The position numbers and the translations under genes are program-made. This document shows, piece after piece, positions 58,982-64,000 of a DNA stretch of 64,000 nucleotides (the stretch's first letter is position 1; every line of letters starts with the position of its first letter). The DNA is from Nageia nagi. Taxonomy: Eukaryota > Pinophyta. Below the pieces are notes generated by a model. It saw only the letters and a list, made by a program, of their open reading frames with translations, was not told where the DNA came from and searched no databases. The stretch is taken from NCBI GenBank assembly GCA_050084985.1, contig JBITNC010000001.1:15190001-15254000 (forward strand), read 5' to 3'.

Positions 58982-59757
58982 TCACAATTCCATCAAGAAT
59001 GCTTTGAGCAAATTCATCTTTGATATATTCAGCCATAATATTTGTTTTACAATCAGCAGAAATAAAAGAGAGTAGAAAGAAGGATTCCTGAATAATGTAT
59101 CAGCAGCAGTATTCTTTTTTCCCTTGATATACTGAATCTCAAAATCAAAAGATTGAAGCTTACTTACCCACCTTTGTTGCTTTTCACTCAAATTTGATTG
59201 CCTGATGAAATATTTCAAGCTGTTGTGGTCACTTTTGATAATCAAAGGTCCACAAACTAGATATTGCCTAAATCTCTCCAACGTATGCATAATAGCCAAC
59301 ATTTCTTTGTCATACACACTAAAATTTTGTTCTACATTAGTGAGTTTTCTACTTTCAAATGCTATTGGTTGTCCTTTTTGCATGAGTACAGCCCCTATAC
59401 CAAGTTTTGGTGCATCACATTCAACAGAAAATGGGACTGAAAAATCAGAAATAGCTAAACATGAACAAGAACACATAACCTTTTTGAGAGTTTCAAAAGC
59501 TCCTTGAGCATCATTACTCCATACAAATGCATCTTTCTTAGTCAATTGTGTCAAAGAGGCAGCCAAGTGTGAAAAACCACGTATGAACCTCTTATAGTAA
59601 TTGCATAGCCCTAAAAAAACTCTTAATTGTGTTAAGGTGGTGGGCACCGGCCAATCCTTAATTGTTGCAATTTCTTGCTCATCCACCCTTACTCCCTCAT
59701 GGCTGATTACATTCCGAAATACAGAACTTCGGTCATGCCAAATTCACATTGGATTAT
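58982..59757 (-). pseudogene. Element E reverse transcriptase end and RNase H
   Basis: The 234-codon frame 59,686-58,982 is the longest in the window. It holds the thumb block Phe-Leu-Gly-Leu-Cys-Asn-Tyr-Tyr-Lys-Arg-Phe-Ile, then RNase H: Glu-Cys-Asp-Ala-Pro-Lys-Leu-Gly-Ile-Gly, Phe-Glu-Ser-Arg-Lys-Leu, Tyr-Asp-Lys-Glu-Met-Leu, Lys-Ser-Asp-His-Asn-Ser-Leu and Ala-Ala-Asp-Thr-Leu. The acidic residues are kept. Upstream, text with His-Glu-Gly-Val-Arg-Val continues to the break at 59,757. Confidence 0.92.
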
Positions 59758-62298
59758 GTTGGGCAATTTTTCTTTCCTACCTTGCTAATGGGCAACTAAG
59801 CTTGCAAGGCTTGTAGAAATACACCAACACCTAAGTGATAGAGCGTGACCCCTACCCGCTATGAGGATTGGTTACCTCAAAGGTCTCGTGATGGGGTGTG
59901 CGAGAGGTTGCTCAGGAGACTGGTTGAGATGTTTAAAGCTATCTCCAACTCAAATATCATTTGTTAATCAAGGCCTCGAAGGGTCCTTGTCTCCAAAAAG
60001 TGGTTGTTTCTCAAACAAAATAAAAAAAGGTGGGTTGCAAAAGCCGTGCAAAAAAATGAAAAATAAAAGAAAAAGGGTAGATTAGACGACGGTATATGAG
60101 TCGGGCAAAAGTGCATATGGTCTCACCGATTGGTGCAAAGAATGGGATCTACTTCTTTCAAGCTTGATACAAGTTCCACGCACTCCTTATCTTTATCACT
60201 AGCCAACTACACGAATGAACTAGTGCAAAGAGCGTGAAGCTATAGGCAAGGGTGGTTGTAAGATAGGTTGTGGGTGAATCATCAACAATGAAGTGAAGTT
60301 CTTGCGCTAAGCAACATGAAAGAAGTCATCCCAAACGACACAAGTCTCTAATATGCAAATCATGAACCATTACAAGTCTTATCTCACTCAATGATCACTT
60401 CAAATAGTGTTCAACAAATTCTTTCATTCACCTCAACACAAGGTTTATGAAATGAACCAAGTAAACTTGAGAAACATAAGGTACTAATATCATTCAACCA
60501 AACGGATTCAACACATGTTCATGATTCCATCAATGAGAGCATTCACCATTCAATTGCTTGAGATCATACCAAATTCACAAATGGAGTAACTTGTATAATT
60601 GGAAGCAAAAATTAAGTCTCTCCCAAGTGCAAAATGTCTAATCCCTTACAAATGAGCCCAAATGGGTTATAAATAGTTTTCTGGGAACCCTAAATGTTGC
60701 CCTAACCCTAATTTCAAAATGCGAGAAAATACAAATAGACAAACCACAAATTGCCCCATGGCATTACAAAATGTCTTCCAAGCTTGTGGGAGCAAATCCT
60801 CATCCATCACAAGCTTGGGAATTGAATAACAAATATAATAAAAATAAGTGTCTATCCTTGGAAATAAAACATCAAACTACATCAAAATAAGTGTCCAAGA
60901 ATTTCGCTGTGAGTTCCAATCCACGCAGTATCTCTGACAGATTTGGCCTATTCCCAGTAAAACAACGCCCAACCTCTTCAATCATCCTTTGCATGTCATT
61001 CTTCCAAGCATGAGCTTTCAACAAGTGTCTCAGGTGACTTCCAGTCTGATAGATGTTGACGTCATCTGTGAGGATCCACAATAACCCTCAATCAAAAACA
61101 AACCAAACTAGGGCTTTTGCAACACTCAACACCCAACGTTGGGCCCTAGGGCACCCAAACGCACCACAATGCAAATGTGATCTTCCTAAGGCCTCCACGC
61201 AACACCCACAATCTGACATCATCCCCTAGGGCTTTCCCAACACCCTAAAAACCTACGAATGCCTCCTAACAACAATGCACAATACAATAGCACCAACGAA
61301 TCCAATACAACTTGATACAACACAAGTACAAAGCTTCCAACACTAGTATACTAAACACACGGAACAAACAATGGAACAACACAACAATGAAGGACACAAT
61401 GAGTTGTCTTTTATTATGAGATACAATGAAGGTACAACCACAGATCTAGGGTTCCAAACCCTCAACAAGCCGAACAGACAATAGGAAAGACTAACTCCCT
61501 CAGTATCTGAATACCCTCCTGCAAAGGAGTCTCCTCGAACCCTAGTGACCAATGAAGGTAGAAGCTCGTCCTCGGAATTCCACTGGATGGGCTAGGTGAC
61601 CCACCTAAGCCGTAGAATGTCAGGCTCCCAACCCTGCCACTCCTCTAGATGAAGTCTAGGAATATTTGCTTAGAATCGCCAAGGCTTGGTTGCCCAATCG
61701 GGTTTGGTATAGAAAGTATATGATAAGTGGTAACCTCATAATGGAGCTCCATCCCTTATATATAGCCTCTCCTAGATCTCACCTAGGAATCATGCACATA
61801 CCTCTCTATTCCAATGTTGCCTAGGGATACCCGTAATCACAAGATCCATTGGCTAGATATGCAATGCCTTGGAATCATGCACTACAACTTAGACAAGTGG
61901 TCCCATTACTATTGCTACATGCATTGAATACACAACACAACATACTCATCTCCCAAGGAGTGGGACGTCACATTCCAAGGAGTCAATATAGAGTTATTCA
62001 TAGAATTCCGTGGGCGGCCACAAAATGGAAGACTAGTCTGGCTGGTGAACTTCAAGAGACCATAACTCCTTTGTTTCTTGATGAAACCATGTCGTGTGAC
62101 CTGTCAAAACATTTCCCACGACATGCCCTATCGAAAGAACCAATCATACCAACTCTCCAAGACCTGTGGTGAACTCTACCTTCTGAAAGGGAATGTTACA
62201 GGAATTCCCACAATCCGGGATTACCCATCACAACACACAACATCACTACTCAAAGGGAGATGTCCCATTTCTGGGCTCATAATGGGGTCCACAGACCA
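59758..62298 (-). repeat. Element F 3' LTR (about 2.5 kb)
   Basis: In element sense it starts TGGTCTGTGGACC right after the purine run at 62,305-62,318. It ends with TTGCCCAACA at 59,758, exactly where the element E reverse transcriptase is cut. TATATATAAGG at about 61,755 (- strand) is a possible TATA box. A word CTCACCTAGGANTCAT is shared with the element E LTR (57,109 and 61,777). The length fits Tat-like elements. A composite of two insertions is possible, since a TATA-like word in the other direction lies at about 60,670. Confidence 0.5.
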
Positions 62299-62304
62299 TA
62301 AGCT

Positions 62305-62318
62305 CCCCCTTGAGTTTC
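62305..62318 (-). other. Element F polypurine tract
   Basis: On the - strand CTCAAGGGGGAGCT lies a few bases before the LTR start TGGTCTGTGG. Its purine run is the usual primer site for plus-strand DNA. Confidence 0.6.
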
Positions 62319-62379
62319 ACATATACAACAAGAACATGAACACCTAGAATACAAAGAGGCCATGATACAATTGTTCATT

Positions 62380-64000
62380 GGCTCAAATGGGACGTCACAT
62401 CATCGGTCATGATCCAGCTATGAAGGAAGTGTCTAACTTCTGCCACTACCAAGTCCTTGTCTTTGATGATAGCATCACCATCTATAAACTTGACTTGGAA
62501 ATCCATTTGTTCAATGCTGGTGTTGGCCTTGTCGTTGAGTGCCTCAAACTCCTTCTACACCTCCTAGAAACGTATAGCAATTTGATTGACAACACCCAAG
62601 TAGAACCAATAATCCTCGCAAAACTTCACATCCACAAGCCTCTGATCCTGCATCATCTCGAATTTTATTATTATTGGCTTTCGGGAATCTAGAATTCTGA
62701 GAAGGCTAGCTCTCTCCACCACAATGTCTTTTAACTTTTGTTCCTCAAGTGTGACCCTCTGCAATGCACCAATGAATTGCTTAACCACCACCAAGACCTC
62801 ATCAATTACCTCCTGTTTTACTACGATCATACCTTCGTTGAGGAGTTTTATCTTTCAAAGCTCCTCCATGGGTACCTTAGCTTACTCCAACTCTCTAGTC
62901 GATTTTTTATGTGCAACTAACTCCTTTTTGAGTCTTTTTATCTCCTTTTCTTTCATCATCCCTTCTTTAGTAATGGCCTCAATGTTGGATATGATCGCAT
63001 GTTTCCGACCATCCAAACCAATAGGACTCGTATTGATGATCTGGTTTACTTGCTTGAGGTCTTCAGGTCATTGGGGATTATCCTTGTCTACGATTATAAT
63101 CTTGATGTGAATCGCGTTCTTGGCCAAATGCACATAAGTTTGGGTCTTACCCGAGTGATTGGAGCTTTCTCCAATCTAATCATTCTCTTCTCTCACTCCA
63201 AACTCCTCCCCGACATCCATGTTAAACACATCCAAACACTCTTCCATATTAACTACCCATTCATTTGTGAGTGATGGCTAATAAGTTTCAACAACTGCTT
63301 CCTGAACGGTGGTGGTGCTTTTCTTGGCCCTTTCAAGGTCTCACCTCTTCTTCATTGTGTTCTTCAGAGGCCTCTGTCGTTCGTGATTGAGAAGTCCTCT
63401 TCAACTATGCTCTTCTTTGCATTGTCTTTGAGGCTAGTCCCTTACACTTCTCTATTGATGGTTTTGAAGCACCAGGATTCTAGACTACCTTCACTATCTC
63501 TAAAGATCTGTCTTCTTCTTGTGTACTCGGGATGTTGTCACGTTGTGTTGCATTCACTTCATGTTCACCTTCTGACTCTCCTGCTTCTCCTTCCTCTTGA
63601 CTGTCATCAGATCTATATATGGGACTAGAGGATGAAGACCCAGATGGCGGAACAACTCGTGATGGACCTGCAGCCTCTCCTCTAGGTGGTCTGGACGGTG
63701 GGGATGGATCCTTCTCTCTGTTCCTGACACACCTCACCATATTGTCAATGGCCACACGTTCCAATTCCCTCACGTCATGCTCATCAACAATGTCCCGAAC
63801 TTGTTGTACTACCCGTTCCACTGGATTCCTACCATGCATTGATGCATATTGCCCAACTGGTTCTTCAACTGTGGGAGGAAATTGGATGACCCTGGAGGTG
63901 TACTCTTGCAGTCTTCTTCCCTTCTATTGTGACAATCTTTTGACGATGGTGACTTCAACAAGCTGTTGTTGATCATGGGCATCCTTGTGCATCTTATCTC
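62380..64000 (-). pseudogene. Element F extra coding tract (C-terminal part, unknown protein)
   Basis: It is read right to left. Near 63,920 a Tyr-Thr-Ser-Arg-Val-Ile block aligns with Tyr-Thr-Thr-Lys-Val-Val of element B (about 5,875). The frame 63,839-63,480 has a short globular piece, a Ser/Pro/Gly-rich linker with a Ser run, and an acidic Glu/Gly/Ser segment. From 63,110 to 62,400 the text is Lys/Glu/Leu/Val-rich with heptad spacing (for example Lys-Glu-Ile-Lys-Arg-Leu-Lys-Lys-Glu-Leu near 62,930), including the 88-codon frame 62,830-62,564. The tract lies directly before the polypurine tract and LTR, the same place as in A and B. Only a few stops occur. Homology to A/B is likely but rests on order, composition and short blocks. 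Confidence 0.5.

Larger units (their letters stand above)
57705..59757 (-). mobile_element. Element E: chromovirus 3' half, cut by element F
   Basis: The end of reverse transcriptase, RNase H, integrase and chromodomain of a Ty3/gypsy chromovirus lie here on the - strand. The reverse transcriptase breaks off at 59,757, where TGTTGGGCAA begins the LTR of element F. The missing part should lie beyond the right edge of the window. Confidence 0.85.
59758..64000 (-). mobile_element. Element F: Tat-like element, 3' end only
   Basis: 3' LTR, polypurine tract and part of a large extra coding tract like those of elements A and B. The rest lies beyond the right edge. The DNA from about 61,100 rightwards is less AT-rich and has longer open frames than the older elements, suggesting a younger insertion. 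Confidence 0.5.

Noticed and set aside
58463-59816. Open frames on the + strand across 58,463-59,816
   Set aside because: They are shadows of the element E integrase and RNase H, which have clear motifs on the - strand.
61849-63274. Several + strand frames of 80-130 codons at the right end
   Set aside because: They lie in the element F LTR or antisense to its extra tract, show no domain, and are expected by chance in less AT-rich DNA.
1-64000. tRNA or rRNA genes
   Set aside because: No cloverleaf with proper T-arm consensus or rRNA core sequence was noticed; the only tRNA-related words are LTR primer-binding sites.

Overview
This window looks like repeat-dominated intergenic DNA from the nuclear genome of a large-genome seed plant. 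The mixture of families suggests a gymnosperm, but I infer that rather than show it. It is AT-rich and I found no intact protein-coding gene. Almost every recognisable coding tract belongs to an LTR retrotransposon, a LINE or a DNA transposon, and all are broken by stops and frameshifts. Many in-frame stops sit where the family has Gln or Trp, as expected of old, methylated, deaminated copies.

Layout. (A) 1-25,912 is a Tat-like Ty3/gypsy element on the + strand (element A). It is split in its protease gene by a second, related element on the - strand (element B, 1,820-15,828). B has both LTRs of about 1.8 kb and a near-perfect 5-bp target duplication. (B) 26,000-29,476 is non-coding, with LTR-like promoter/PPT signatures and a dispersed repeat. 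(C) 29,477-40,975 is a gag/protease-only LTR element on the - strand (element D). A complete but dead chromovirus on the + strand (element C, 30,966-36,945, 404-bp LTRs) is inserted in it. (D) 42,150-45,025 is a 5'-truncated Ty1/copia element, followed by a decayed L1-type LINE (45,240-48,650). (E) 49,209-51,737 is a DNA element with long inverted arms, possibly Mutator-like. (F) 52,590-54,160 has a few exon-like segments of an unrecognised host gene on the - strand, next to a hAT transposase fragment (54,430-54,960, +). (G) 56,000-59,757 is the 3' part of a chromovirus on the - strand (element E). It is cut in its reverse transcriptase by the 3' end of another Tat-like element on the - strand (element F, 59,758-64,000, running off the window).

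The most interesting material is in elements A, B and F. A and B share an unusual domain order, with an archaeal-like RNase H between protease and reverse transcriptase. They also share a very large extra coding tract between integrase and the 3' LTR, about 1,400 codons in B. F carries what looks like a third copy of that tract. It is charged, coiled-coil rich and has no visible membrane segment, so it does not look like an envelope gene. I do not recognise it. All identifications are from reading translations and motifs by eye; no database search was run.
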